Shown one piece after another: positions 36,270 through 47,644 of a stretch of 64,000 bases of DNA. Source of the DNA: Salinispora fenicalii (GTDB lineage Bacteria > Actinomycetota > Actinomycetes > Mycobacteriales > Micromonosporaceae). The stretch's first letter is position 1; each line of letters begins with the position of its first letter. The notes beneath the pieces are model-generated. The model was not told where the DNA came from, did no database searches, and saw only the letters and a list, made by a program, of their open reading frames with translations. Made by a program: the position numbers and the translations under genes. Location of the stretch: NCBI RefSeq assembly GCF_000514815.1, contig NZ_AZWQ01000010.1, forward strand, positions 244,791 to 308,790. The letters are read 5' to 3'.

Positions 36270-38009
36270 GTGGCCGACTCTCTGGTTCCCGATCCCACCA
36301 CGACCGGCTCCCCGCGCCGCCTCGCCGCCGGGGAGCTGTGGCGTGCTGTGGGCGGGTGGGGCGCCCGGCTGCACCAGGCCTGGCGGCGCTCGTTGCAGGT
36401 GCGGGTGGTGACCATCACGCTCCTGGCCTCCAGCCTGCTGGTTGGTGGCTTCGCGTATCTCATCGCAGACAAGATCACTAGCATCCTGCTGGAGAACGCC
36501 GAGGCCGATGTGCAGGACCGGCTGAACAGCGGCGCGGCGTACGCGGCCAAACAGCTCGGGTTGTATCACAAGCCGCAGGAGGCGCAGTTCCAGGAGACCG
36601 TGGACGGGACGGTGAACTACCTGGCCGGCGGCGATCCCCAGCAGGCGACCGGGGTGGTTGTCGCGCTGATCGCGGATAGCGCCGAAGGGGTGATCCAGCC
36701 CCGAACCGCCCCGGCGGTGAACAACTTTGGTTCGTTGATCAGCCCGGAACTGCGCGCCACCGTCGCCGGGGGTGAGGTGGCCAGCCAGATCAGCACCGGC
36801 CGCCTCGGCGAGACCGATACGAAGTATCTGGCCTATGGCTCGCCGGTGCCGACCCAATTCGGTCAGGTCGAGCTCTACTACCTCGTTCCCTTGACCCGGC
36901 AGGACGCCACCGCTGCCGATGCCCGGGCGACCGTGGTCGGCACCGGTGTCGCACTGGTGGTGTTGCTCGGGCTGCTCGCCGCCCTGGTCACCCGGCTGGT
37001 GGTGACGCCGGTCCGGGTGGCTGCCCGGACGGCGCAACGTCTCTCCGCCGGCCTGCTGGACCAGCGGATGGCCGTCAACGGCGAGGACGATCTGGCGCTG
37101 CTCGCCGAGTCCTTCAACCAGATGGCGACCAACCTGCAACGGCAGATCCTTCGGTTGGAGGAGATGTCGCGGCTGCAACGCCGCTTTACCTCGGATGTCT
37201 CGCACGAGCTGCGGACTCCGTTGACCACGGTCCGAATGGCCGCAGATTTGATCTTCACCGAACGGGATGGGTTCGACCCAGCCGTGGCCCGGAGCGCCGA
37301 GCTGCTTCAGACGGAGCTGGACCGGTTCGAGGAGTTGCTCACCGACCTGCTGGAGATCAGTCGATTCGATGCCGGCTTCGCCGCGCTGGACGCCGAACCC
37401 ACCGACCTGGTGCCGGTGGTGCACCGGGTTGTGGGCCGGCTGGCCGGTCTCGCCGAGCGGGTCGGGGTCGCCGTCGAGCTGGATCTGCCTGGTGGCCCGG
37501 TCATCGCCGAGGTCGACCCGCGTCGCGTCGAGCGGGTGCTGCGGAACCTGGTCGGCAACGCCGTCGAGCACGGCGAGGGCAAGCCGGTGCGGATCACCCT
37601 GGGGGTGGACGAGACCGCGGTGGCGGTCACTGTGCGCGATCGCGGGTTGGGGCTCAAACCCGGGGAGGAGAAGTTGATTTTCAACCGGTTCTGGCGGGCC
37701 GACCCGTCCCGGGCCCGACAGACCGGGGGCACCGGGTTGGGCCTGTCGATCAGCCTTGAGGACGCCCGGTTGCACCGCGGGTGGCTGGAGGCGTGGGGCG
37801 CACCAGGGCAGGGCGCCCAGTTCCGGCTCACCCTGCCGGCGCGGGCCGGCGACCGGCTGACCTCGTCGCCGCTGCGACTGGTTCCCGCTGACGCGCGGCT
37901 GCCTTGTGGCGGCCCACGGGAGGGTGGACTGCTCGCCATCGGTCAGGGCAGCGCGGGGGCACTGGCGGTCGATCCCGCACCAGCCGACGGTGTGGAGGCC
38001 CGCCCGTGA
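36270..38009 (+). CDS. mtrB: sensor histidine kinase MtrB
   Basis: A 579-residue membrane kinase partner of MtrA. Layout: a first membrane helix (VVTITLLASSLLVGGFAYLI), an extracellular sensor region of about 150 residues, a second helix (GTGVALVVLLGLLAALVTRL), HAMP (VVTPVRVAARTAQRLSAGLL), and HisKA with the phospho-histidine in SDVSHELRTPLTTVRMAAD. HATPase motifs follow: the N-box LRNLVGNAVEHGEG, then DRGLGLKPGE and GGTGLGLSISLEDARLHRG. GTG 36270. The C-terminus carries an extra 60 or so low-complexity residues after the ATPase. The stop overlaps the lpqB start (GTGA). Confidence 0.95.
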   Translation: MADSLVPDPTTTGSPRRLAAGELWRAVGGWGARLHQAWRRSLQVRVVTITLLASSLLVGGFAYLIADKITSILLENAEADVQDRLNSGAAYAAKQLGLYHKPQEAQFQETVDGTVNYLAGGDPQQATGVVVALIADSAEGVIQPRTAPAVNNFGSLISPELRATVAGGEVASQISTGRLGETDTKYLAYGSPVPTQFGQVELYYLVPLTRQDATAADARATVVGTGVALVVLLGLLAALVTRLVVTPVRVAARTAQRLSAGLLDQRMAVNGEDDLALLAESFNQMATNLQRQILRLEEMSRLQRRFTSDVSHELRTPLTTVRMAADLIFTERDGFDPAVARSAELLQTELDRFEELLTDLLEISRFDAGFAALDAEPTDLVPVVHRVVGRLAGLAERVGVAVELDLPGGPVIAEVDPRRVERVLRNLVGNAVEHGEGKPVRITLGVDETAVAVTVRDRGLGLKPGEEKLIFNRFWRADPSRARQTGGTGLGLSISLEDARLHRGWLEAWGAPGQGAQFRLTLPARAGDRLTSSPLRLVPADARLPCGGPREGGLLAIGQGSAGALAVDPAPADGVEARP

Positions 38010-39775
38010 GCCGCCAGTCGCTCGTCGGCCTGCTCGGTGGCGTGCTACTCGTCACCGTGGCCGGCTGCGGGATCCCGGGAGAGACCGAGGTGCGCATCGA
38101 GGGTCCCGGCCCGGCGGCCGAGACGGGTACGAGTAGCGGGGGCCGGTTCGCGCCGCCAGCTCGTACCGCGGCGGACAGCCGGGAGGAGTTCATCGACAAC
38201 TTCCTCGCTGCCGCGGCCGGGGAGCCGGATGGGGCGTACGACCGGGTGAGCGAGTTCGTCCTCCCCGAGGACCGAGCCCGGTTGTCGCAGAAAGAGGGGA
38301 GCGAGGTCGCGCTGACCGTGGTGCGGCTGATCGAGGAGCCGGTTATCGTCCCGGGGCCGGAGGAGGTCCAGGTCACCCTCACGGTGCAGCAGGTCGGGCA
38401 GCTGACCGCCGACGGGGTGCTGGCGCCACCGGAGGCCGCTCCGGCGACGTACGACTTCGGTCTGCGTCCGTTCTCCCCGGAGGGCGGGGACGAGATCGAG
38501 TGGCATGTGACGGATCCGCCGAACGTGCTCCTGCTCAGCGTCGATGCGCTGCAGCAGTACTACAAGCCTTGGACGATCTATTTCTGGAGTTCGGACCGGC
38601 TGCGCCTGGTGCCGGACCAGCGATACCTGGCTCGCGCCGTGTCCGATGACCGGCTGGTCAGCGAGGTGGTTCGGTGGCTGGTCGGAGGCCACTCCGCCTG
38701 GCTGAAGCGAGCGGTCAGCGGGTTGCCAGACGGCACCAACCTGATCAATAACGCCACTCGGACGGACGACCGCTGGGAGGTCAACCTGGATCTGGCCGGT
38801 GCGGACCGCGCCCGGCTGCATCTGCTCGCCACCCAGCTCGTGTGGTCGCTGCCGGAGCTAACCGGGCAGCTCGAGTTGAAGATCCGTAACCAGTCGTATC
38901 TGATCATCGAGGATGTGGGGCAGCACCGGCAGCTGAATCCGCTGTATCGGGTCGAAGCCATCCCACAGGCGTTCTGCATCTACGAGGGCGCGATCCATTC
39001 CCTCGGCCCAACGGCTGTGCCGGTGGCGCCGGTCGAGAACGAGCGGGTCCTCTCAGCCGGAATCAGCCGCTCCGGGCAACGCATCCTCGCGGCACTCGCG
39101 GTTGACGCCGGGGGCGGGCGGCAGCGACTCGCGGTCGAGGTCGGCTCCGCCCCCCTCACCTCGTTCAGCGCGAGTCAGGAGACGTTCCGGACGGTGAGCC
39201 GCCCGCTCTGGCTGCGGTCGGCGCAACCGCAGCGGCCGATCGGCCTGGTCGTCGCCGACGGTGGGCTGTACCGCTTTGACGAGGAGGCCAAGCTGGAGCC
39301 GGTGCAGCTGAGCCTCGGGGGCGTGGCAGCGGTGGCCGCTGCCCTGGATGGGCATCGGCTGGCGCTCGTCAGCGGTGGCGAGCTCTATCTGGCGACGGTG
39401 GTTCATGATGGGGACACGCTCGCCGTCGGGCCGCCCCGCCGGATTCACACCTCCCTCACCGGGTTAACCGCAGTCGACTGGTACGGCGAGAACAGTCTGG
39501 TCGTGGCTGGCTCGAAAGGCGGCAAACGGGTGCTCTACGAAGTCGGAGTGGATGGGGCCCGGGAGACCAAACTGCATGTCACCGGCGCCATCGTCACGCA
39601 TCTGGCGGCGTACCCGGGGCATCCGGAGGCCCCGTACGGCACAGTGATGTATGAGGCCAACGATGTGGCGTACCAGGGCTTCCCGATTAAGCGGATCACC
39701 CCGGACCAGGTCCGGGACCTCGCGCCGAACGACGCCCAGACCAGCGACCCGTCCGCGCCCCTCCTGCTGTTCTGA
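38006..39775 (+). CDS. lpqB: lipoprotein LpqB
   Basis: A 589-residue lipoprotein that works with the MtrAB system at the outer face of the membrane. GTG 38006 overlaps the mtrB stop by four bases. The signal peptide LVGLLGGVLLVTVAGC ends in a lipobox (VAGC). A GerMN-like domain follows (around YYKPWTIYFWSSDRLRLVPD and LVSEVVRWLVGGHSAWLKRA), then a propeller-like C-terminal half (ILAALAVDAGGGRQRLAVEV and onward). In M. tuberculosis and other actinobacteria LpqB binds MtrB and tunes its activity. Confidence 0.95.
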   Translation: MSRQSLVGLLGGVLLVTVAGCGIPGETEVRIEGPGPAAETGTSSGGRFAPPARTAADSREEFIDNFLAAAAGEPDGAYDRVSEFVLPEDRARLSQKEGSEVALTVVRLIEEPVIVPGPEEVQVTLTVQQVGQLTADGVLAPPEAAPATYDFGLRPFSPEGGDEIEWHVTDPPNVLLLSVDALQQYYKPWTIYFWSSDRLRLVPDQRYLARAVSDDRLVSEVVRWLVGGHSAWLKRAVSGLPDGTNLINNATRTDDRWEVNLDLAGADRARLHLLATQLVWSLPELTGQLELKIRNQSYLIIEDVGQHRQLNPLYRVEAIPQAFCIYEGAIHSLGPTAVPVAPVENERVLSAGISRSGQRILAALAVDAGGGRQRLAVEVGSAPLTSFSASQETFRTVSRPLWLRSAQPQRPIGLVVADGGLYRFDEEAKLEPVQLSLGGVAAVAAALDGHRLALVSGGELYLATVVHDGDTLAVGPPRRIHTSLTGLTAVDWYGENSLVVAGSKGGKRVLYEVGVDGARETKLHVTGAIVTHLAAYPGHPEAPYGTVMYEANDVAYQGFPIKRITPDQVRDLAPNDAQTSDPSAPLLLF

Positions 39776-39781
39776 TCAGTG

Positions 39782-40486
39782 ATGCAGGGCCTGGGTCGAG
39801 TCGTCCAGGATCTTGGCGCACTAGTGCTGCCGGTGGAGTGCGCCGGATGTCGGGACCGGCGACCCGGGCTGCGGAGAGGTGTCTGCCCCAGGTGCGTCGC
39901 GGCCCTGGGCGACCTGCGACCGCGGTCGGTACGTCCGATTCCGGCTCCGGAGGGGTTGCCCCCCTGTGTGGCTCTCGGCCCCTACGCGGGCCCGCTGCGC
40001 GAGGTGCTGCTCGCGTACAAGGACCATGGCCGGCATGGGCTGGCCCGGCCGCTGGGCGTGCTGCTCGCCGAGGTGGTGGCGGTCGCGGTCGGCCCGGTGC
40101 GCCCGGTGCTGCTGGTGCCGGTGCCGGACACGCCGGCCGCGGCCCGCGCCCGGTACGGCGACCATCTCGGCCGGTTGGCCCGGCACTGCGCGGACCGGCT
40201 ACGGCGGGCCGGCTGGCCGGTTGAGGTCCGTTCCGCGGTGCGGGCGCTGCCCCGTCCGGACTCGGTGACGCTGGACAGCGCGGGCCGGGCTGCGTCGGCC
40301 GCCACGGCGTTTCGGACCCGACGCCGGTGGCGGCCGACGCCGACGGGTGCGGCGCTCGTTGTCGTGGATGACATCGTCACCACCGGTTCGACGCTCGCCG
40401 CGGTGAGTCGGGTGCTGACCGCGACCGGTCGGACGCCCTCGGTTGCGGCGGTGCTCGCCGCGACCGAGCGGAGGCGTCACCGGTAA
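39782..40486 (+). CDS. ComF-family phosphoribosyltransferase-like protein
   Basis: A protein of about 234 residues. The N-terminal zinc knuckles CAGCRDR and CPRC are followed by YAGPLREVLLAYKDHGRHGL and the PRPP-binding loop LVVVDDIVTTGSTLAAVSRV. ComF proteins are linked to DNA uptake in naturally competent bacteria, but homologues occur widely and the actinobacterial function is unknown. Start choice: ATG 39782, or GTG 39779 one codon earlier; both lie four to seven bases after lpqB, so it is in the mtrAB-lpqB operon. It differs from the second ComF-like gene at 61654. Confidence 0.92.
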   Translation: MQGLGRVVQDLGALVLPVECAGCRDRRPGLRRGVCPRCVAALGDLRPRSVRPIPAPEGLPPCVALGPYAGPLREVLLAYKDHGRHGLARPLGVLLAEVVAVAVGPVRPVLLVPVPDTPAAARARYGDHLGRLARHCADRLRRAGWPVEVRSAVRALPRPDSVTLDSAGRAASAATAFRTRRRWRPTPTGAALVVVDDIVTTGSTLAAVSRVLTATGRTPSVAAVLAATERRRHR

Positions 40487-40524
40487 CGGATCGTGATTTC
40501 TTTCTCCCCCCTTGGTGAACGATT

Positions 40525-40557
40525 CAGGAAAAATCCTGGACTGTCCTGAAAACCAGG
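40525..40557. repeat. tandem small inverted repeats upstream of hpf
   Basis: CAGGA-aaaa-TCCTG (40525-40538) is followed by CCTG-aaaac-CAGG (40545-40557), in an AT-rich patch within GC-rich sequence. The shared TCCTG/CAGGA arms suggest either protein-binding half sites or a small structured leader ahead of the hibernation factor gene. Confidence 0.5.
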
Positions 40558-40731
40558 GGTGACGGTCGGCCGAACAAGAGTTAGCGTTCTGCTGTCGGGG
40601 GAAGGAGGAGTTCTCCCACCTCCCGGCGGTGAAGGGAGGCGTAGCCGCACTGACCGGTCGACGCAGAGTGGGACCGTCCCGAGGGCGTGACCGGGTACCG
40701 CAGTAACGACCATCCGAACGAGGGAGGTCAC

Positions 40732-41358
40732 GTGGACATCGTGGTCAAGGGCCGGAACGTCGAAGTTCCAGATCATTTCCGGGTGCACGTAGCGGAGAAG
40801 CTAGCCAAGATCGAACGCTACGATCACAAGATCATCCGGGTTGATGTTGAGCTGTTCCATGAGCGCAATCCGCGTCAAGCGGACCACTGCCAGCGAGTGG
40901 AGATCACCTGCGTTTCCCGGGGCCCGGTGATGCGGGCCGAGGCGGGCACGAGCGACTTCTACAGCGCGCTCGACGCGGCCATCGCCCGGCTGGACGCCCG
41001 GATGCGTCGGGCGGCCGACCGCCGTCGGGTCCACCGCGGCCGGCACGCCCCCATCTCCGTCGCCGCTGCCACCGCCAAGCTTCCGGTGACCGACCTGGTC
41101 GCCGGCCCCCTGTCCTCCGAAGGCGCGACAGCGACAGCGGTTGCCGAGCGGGCCGAGGAGGAACGCGATGACCAGCCGTGGCACATCGCGCGGGAGAAGG
41201 TCCACCCCGCCGAGCCGATGACCATTGACGACGCCCTGTTCCAGATGGAGCTGGTCGGGCACGACTTCTACCTGTTCCAGGACAAAGAGTCCGGTCGGCC
41301 CAGCGTCGTCTACCGGCGGCACGCCTACGACTACGGGATCATTTCTCTGGCCGTCTGA
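40732..41358 (+). CDS. hpf: ribosome hibernation promoting factor, long form
   Basis: A 208-residue long-form HPF. The N-terminal HPF/RaiA domain (VDIVVKGRNVEVPDHFRVHV, EKLAKIERYD) binds the 30S decoding site. A linker follows, then the C-terminal dimerisation domain (REKVHPAEPMTIDDALFQME, DFYLFQDKESGRPSVVYRRH) that makes 100S ribosomes. GTG 40732 is chosen because GAGGGAGGT precedes it; an upstream start at 40687 would add a non-homologous leader. A 245-base upstream region with small inverted repeats suggests its own stress-responsive promoter. The gene order lpqB-comF-hpf-secA is the standard actinobacterial one. Confidence 0.95.
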   Translation: MDIVVKGRNVEVPDHFRVHVAEKLAKIERYDHKIIRVDVELFHERNPRQADHCQRVEITCVSRGPVMRAEAGTSDFYSALDAAIARLDARMRRAADRRRVHRGRHAPISVAAATAKLPVTDLVAGPLSSEGATATAVAERAEEERDDQPWHIAREKVHPAEPMTIDDALFQMELVGHDFYLFQDKESGRPSVVYRRHAYDYGIISLAV

Positions 41359-41531
41359 CGCCCCAGGTACGGGTCGGGGCGCACCGGACAGGTTGTGCTG
41401 GTGTCGTCCGCACCGCGCTGGCGCACGTACGACCTTCGGCTCCGCCACATCGGCGGCCGGCGGCGGCGTGGGTTGCGGAGGCTCGGCGGGGCAGCGCTTC
41501 CGCTGACCGGGCCCGGGGCCCGGTCAGCGGC

Positions 41532-42659
41532 TCAGCGTGCTTCGGGTAGCTCCGGGAGGTCGCCGGGGAGCAGGCCGAAGAGCGTGCTGTCCGTACGGTG
41601 GCCGTCGCCGGCGGGGAAGCGCCCGCGCACCCGCCCCTCCCGGCGGAACCCGGCCCGTTCCAACACCCGCTCCGAGGCGACGTTGCCGGCGTGGGTGTCC
41701 GCCCAGATCCGGCCGAGCTGGACCTCGGCGAATCCCCATTCGGCGAGCAGTCGGACCGCGCGGGTGGCGTACCCGCGTCCGCGCCAGGCAGCCAGCAGGC
41801 CGTAGCCGATCATGCCCTGGTGGAACTGTGGACTGTCGAGGACCAGTTGGCAGAAGCCGGCGGTGGTCCCGCTGCTTGCGTCGATGATGGCCAGGTTCGC
41901 GACCTGGTCCCGGAGCCAGCGGGACTGCACCTCCCGGCAGTTCCGTTCGATGTCCGCCCGCCGAGGCGGCTCCGGTGGCACCAGGACGGCGACCGTCTCG
42001 GGCCGGGTTTGCAGGTGGTAGAAGGCCTCCGCGTGCTGCGGGCCGCGCGGCCGGAGCTCCACCACGCCGTCGGTGAGCCGGCCGTCGGGCAGGTCCGGCA
42101 GCAACCGCGGAGCTGGTCCCGGGGGATCGCCGGCGAGCCGCGCCCAGGTGAGCAGATCAGCCCGTTCGCCGTCCCGGCCACGGCTGGCCAACCGGCGTAC
42201 GCCCTCGGGGCGGAAGCCGGCGGCCAGCGCCACCCGCTGGCTGGCGATGTTCTCCGGGACGGTGAGGAGCTCCAGCCGGTGCATTCCGCTGGCGAATGCC
42301 TGATCGGCGAGGGTCTGGGTCGCCGCCGTGGCGACGCCGCGTCCCCGCGCCCACGGGGCGACCCAGTAGCCGATCGCCGCCTCCTGTCGGCTGGGGGCCG
42401 GGTCGTTCAGCCCGACCGTGCCGAGGAGTCGGTCCGTTTCGCGGTCCGCGATGGTGTACGCGGCCCCACCGCCGGCCCAGGCCGCGGGCGCCCCTTCGGT
42501 GATCCACCACCGGGCGTCCGCCTCGGTGTACGGCGACGGCAGCGCTGGCAGGAAGTGCTGGACCAGCGGGTCGGAACAGGCGGCTGTGGTGTCGGGGATG
42601 TCCTCGAGGCGGGACAGGCGCAGCCGGATCCCGGGCCCGTCGATGGTCTCCGGCGTCAT
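41532..42659 (-). CDS. tandem-domain GNAT N-acetyltransferase
   Basis: A 375-residue protein with two GNAT (RimJ/RimL-like) domains. The first, residues about 10-180, has the acetyl-CoA loop VAPWARGRGVATAATQ. The second, about 195-365, has LLAAWRGRGYATRAVRLLAE and NVASERVLERAGFRREGRVR. Each half looks complete, so the protein probably arose by duplication. The substrate (protein N-terminus or small molecule) is unknown. The ATG at 42659 overlaps the TGA of a small upstream open frame (ATGA). Confidence 0.9.
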   Translation of the reverse strand: MTPETIDGPGIRLRLSRLEDIPDTTAACSDPLVQHFLPALPSPYTEADARWWITEGAPAAWAGGGAAYTIADRETDRLLGTVGLNDPAPSRQEAAIGYWVAPWARGRGVATAATQTLADQAFASGMHRLELLTVPENIASQRVALAAGFRPEGVRRLASRGRDGERADLLTWARLAGDPPGPAPRLLPDLPDGRLTDGVVELRPRGPQHAEAFYHLQTRPETVAVLVPPEPPRRADIERNCREVQSRWLRDQVANLAIIDASSGTTAGFCQLVLDSPQFHQGMIGYGLLAAWRGRGYATRAVRLLAEWGFAEVQLGRIWADTHAGNVASERVLERAGFRREGRVRGRFPAGDGHRTDSTLFGLLPGDLPELPEAR

Positions 42660-42799
42660 GCCGCCTCCAGTTCGGCCGCGGTGTCGATTGGTCCGGTTGT
42701 GGCCTCGACCCGTCCGGTTGCGGTGTCGATCCGGGTTCCCCGCTCCGTGGACAGGTCCTCGTCTGGAACAATGATCTTGATTCGTCTCACCCGATTCAT
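42656..42799 (-). CDS. putative 47-residue protein coupled to the GNAT gene
   Basis: A small frame begins at ATG 42799 (MNRVRRIKIIVPDEDLSTER) and ends in a TGA that overlaps the GNAT ATG (ATGA), the usual sign of translational coupling. Third positions are mostly G or C. It has a basic N-terminus and an acidic, Thr-rich C-terminus. An in-frame GTG at 42820 could extend it by seven residues. No ribosome-binding site is clear and I do not know a family, so it may be only a leader. Confidence 0.4.
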   Translation of the reverse strand: MNRVRRIKIIVPDEDLSTERGTRIDTATGRVEATTGPIDTAAELEAA

Positions 42800-42957
42800 C
42801 GTGCCGGATCGTTCGCCCACGGCGTAACCGGATTAGGCCCTCCCGCTCGGACCGGGCGCGTTATGTCCGCTTCGACGGAACGGACCTTGCCACCAGTGAC
42901 CATCGCCGCGATGGAGCGCCTACGATGGTTCGAGACTGTCTAGGGGAGCGTTGATCC

Positions 42958-45873
<2,916 letters not shown>

Positions 45874-45884
45874 TCGACCTGCGC

Positions 45885-45921
45885 TGAGCCTGTATGCACG
45901 CGTTGCGTGCATACAGGCTCA
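45885..45921. terminator. perfect 17-bp hairpin between secA and the convergent gene
   Basis: TGAGCCTGTATGCACGC (45885-45901) and its exact complement (45905-45921) are separated by GTT. The right arm contains the minus-strand TGA stop of the Rv3235-like gene. A symmetrical hairpin in the 48-base gap between converging genes is best read as a bidirectional terminator; no U-tract is present. Confidence 0.8.
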
Positions 45922-46512
45922 CAGGACGTTGAGGGCGGTGCAGAGCCAGGTGCCGCGGCGCTGTTCGAGGCGGATCGCCATCGCCCAGGTCCGGCCGGCT
46001 GGCCCGGCCAGCACGGCGGCTGCCTCGACGACCGCGTTTCGCGGCTCGCACACCCGCAGCCGGCGCAGCCGCGTGCCGGGCCGCGCGGAGCGGCGTCGCA
46101 CCGGCCCCGCGCGGGCGGTGGCACGGGTCAGCTCGGGCGCCAGTTCGGCCGCCCGGGTCGGGTCGAGCAGTCGGCGCAGCTGACTGTGGGGGCGATAGCC
46201 GTTGATCACCTCCAGGCAGGTGGTGACGAACCGATGTGCAACCCGGGTCGCCTCCGGGGTGGCGGTGACCAGAGTCGGGGCGGGCAGCCGGGTCGGTGCG
46301 CGTCGGGGCCCGGATGGACCCGGTCCGGCCCCGCGGCGCTGGCTCGGTGAGCGGGGCAGTGGGCCTGCGCCCGCCCGGAACAGGTCGAGCGCGAGTTGGC
46401 CGTCGATCGGCCAGTGGGCGGGGTCGTCTTCGACGCAGGGCGGGTCAATGGACGGGGCCGGGCGAAGCCGGACGGGGGGACGAGTCGGCTCGGGGCGGCG
46501 GACAGCAGTCAT
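45919..46512 (-). CDS. Rv3235-like protein
   Basis: A 197-residue actinobacterial protein of unknown function found near secA. The first 90 residues are Pro/Arg-rich and disordered (MTAVRRPEPTRPPVRLRPAP). The conserved C-terminal domain includes VAHRFVTTCLEVINGYRPHS, QLRRLLDP, and AMAIRLEQRRGTWLCTALNV. The ATG at 46512 has GGAGGG six bases upstream. A tandem GTTTGCC repeat, seen also in front of the HTH gene, lies 21 bases upstream of the start. Its position next to secA agrees with Rv3235 lying near secA1. Confidence 0.82.
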   Translation of the reverse strand: MTAVRRPEPTRPPVRLRPAPSIDPPCVEDDPAHWPIDGQLALDLFRAGAGPLPRSPSQRRGAGPGPSGPRRAPTRLPAPTLVTATPEATRVAHRFVTTCLEVINGYRPHSQLRRLLDPTRAAELAPELTRATARAGPVRRRSARPGTRLRRLRVCEPRNAVVEAAAVLAGPAGRTWAMAIRLEQRRGTWLCTALNVL

Positions 46513-46533
46513 CCCGGCCCTCCAGATCCTTGT

Positions 46534-46550
46534 GTTTGCCTTCGTTTGCC
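46534..46550 (-). promoter_or_regulatory. tandem GTTTGCC operator candidate upstream of Rv3235-like gene
   Basis: GTTTGCC at 46534-46540 and 46544-46550, spaced by exactly one helical turn (10 bp), lies 21 bases upstream of the minus-strand ATG at 46512. The same arrangement lies upstream of the small HTH gene. Confidence 0.55.
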
Positions 46551-46621
46551 TACGGCAGCCACGATTCTGGAGTACGAAAGAGGTAGCGGTCAATGCTTGT
46601 GGATGACGGGTGGTGGGCGGA

Positions 46622-46852
46622 CTACTCCGGCGCGCGCTCGGCGAGCGGGTTGTCGCGAACCCACTCGGCGGTCTCCGCGTACTTGTGGCTGATGTACTCC
46701 TCCAGCCGCGCGCGCTCCACCCGCCACTGACCGCGTCCGCCAATCTTGATCGCTGGCAGCTCGCCGCTGCGTACCATGTGGTAGACCTGCGAGTCCGACA
46801 CGTTCAGCTCGGCGGCGACCTCGGACAACAGCAGGAACCTCGGCTCCGCCAC
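46622..46852 (-). CDS. small helix-turn-helix protein (BldC/excisionase-like)
   Basis: A 76-residue DNA-binding protein of the MerR-like excisionase fold: LLLSEVAAELNVSDSQVYHM is the helix-turn-helix and LPAIKIGGRGQWRVERARLE the wing. It ends with a helical tail (EWVRDNPLAERAPE). GTG 46852 follows GGGAG. BldC-type proteins bind direct repeats head-to-tail. Tandem GTTTGCC repeats lie 22 bases upstream of its own start and 21 bases upstream of the next gene, so self-regulation is likely. An excisionase role is less likely because no integrase is nearby. Confidence 0.9.
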   Translation of the reverse strand: MAEPRFLLLSEVAAELNVSDSQVYHMVRSGELPAIKIGGRGQWRVERARLEEYISHKYAETAEWVRDNPLAERAPE

Positions 46853-46874
46853 GCAAACTCCCTGACTTGGCTGC

Positions 46875-46891
46875 GTTTGCCTTAGTTTGCC
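46875..46891 (-). promoter_or_regulatory. tandem GTTTGCC operator candidate upstream of HTH gene
   Basis: GTTTGCC at 46875-46881 and 46885-46891, again with a 10-bp period, is 22 bases upstream of the GTG at 46852. With the matching site at 46534 it forms a two-member regulon centred on this HTH gene. Confidence 0.55.
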
Positions 46892-47065
46892 ACCAGTAAC
46901 GCCGCAAAGGCAGTGGGGTCTCCCGCAGCGCCGAGAGTGCGCTTGGGAACACTCTGGGAGCCCGGCTTTCGCCGAGCCGGTCCGGGGTGTATGACGGTCA
47001 CGGCGTACGGCATGACCGGCGCCCAGACCGGCGTCCGCCGGTGGAGCTGAACTCAGGGAGAACCG

Positions 47066-47572
47066 GTGACCAATGAGCATGTCCGGGTGTATGTCCCGGC
47101 GACCGTGCCGATGCTGACCCTGCTGCAGACCGTCGGGCTCCCCGCGGCCTCCGCGCACGCGGTCACCCCGGCGCTGCGCGAGTGGTACGCCGAGGGGGAC
47201 GAGGAGGAGCTGGAGTACGTCGCGTTCACCCGGGCGGCCCAGGACGCACTCCAACTCCTGGAGGCCGACGAGGCGGCCCCGCGCCGCCGGGTCGTCGTCT
47301 CGGCTGATTTGCCCGCGACTACTCCCGGACCGGACGAGACGGACCTCGGGTCCAGCGCGGTCGAGCTGTCCGGCCCGGTGCCGGTGGGGGCGGTGGCCGC
47401 CATTCATGTGGACGGCGCGGACGCGGCCACGGATGTCGCCGCCGCAGCCCGGGTGATGACCGAGGCGCTCGGCGGTGACCCGGACGCGCAGTTCACCGTT
47501 GACGGCGCCGAAGACCATGAGCTGGAGTGGTACGACGTCACCGAGCTGGACCAGCTCCTCGAACTGGGCTAG
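47066..47572 (+). CDS. DUF6912 family protein
   Basis: A 168-residue actinobacterial protein. The start [20 protein letters not shown] and the middle part ([40 protein letters not shown]) match the DUF6912 family, and the acidic C-terminus [18 protein letters not shown] is also typical. No motif suggests a catalytic role. GTG 47066 follows GGGAGAACC. It is divergent from the small HTH gene, with about 210 bases between, and convergent with the membrane protein at 47645. Confidence 0.85.
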   Translation: MTNEHVRVYVPATVPMLTLLQTVGLPAASAHAVTPALREWYAEGDEEELEYVAFTRAAQDALQLLEADEAAPRRRVVVSADLPATTPGPDETDLGSSAVELSGPVPVGAVAAIHVDGADAATDVAAAARVMTEALGGDPDAQFTVDGAEDHELEWYDVTELDQLLELG

Positions 47573-47644
47573 CCCAGCCGCTCGACGTGGTCGGCCGGGC
47601 CCGATCTGTTCCGGCTGGCTCCGAACGCCCTCCGGCCGGCGCGG

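Noticed and set aside
46622..46852. Excisionase of an integrated element
   Set aside because: The fold is excisionase-like, but there is no integrase nearby and the gene sits in a conserved secA neighbourhood. A BldC-like regulator fits better.
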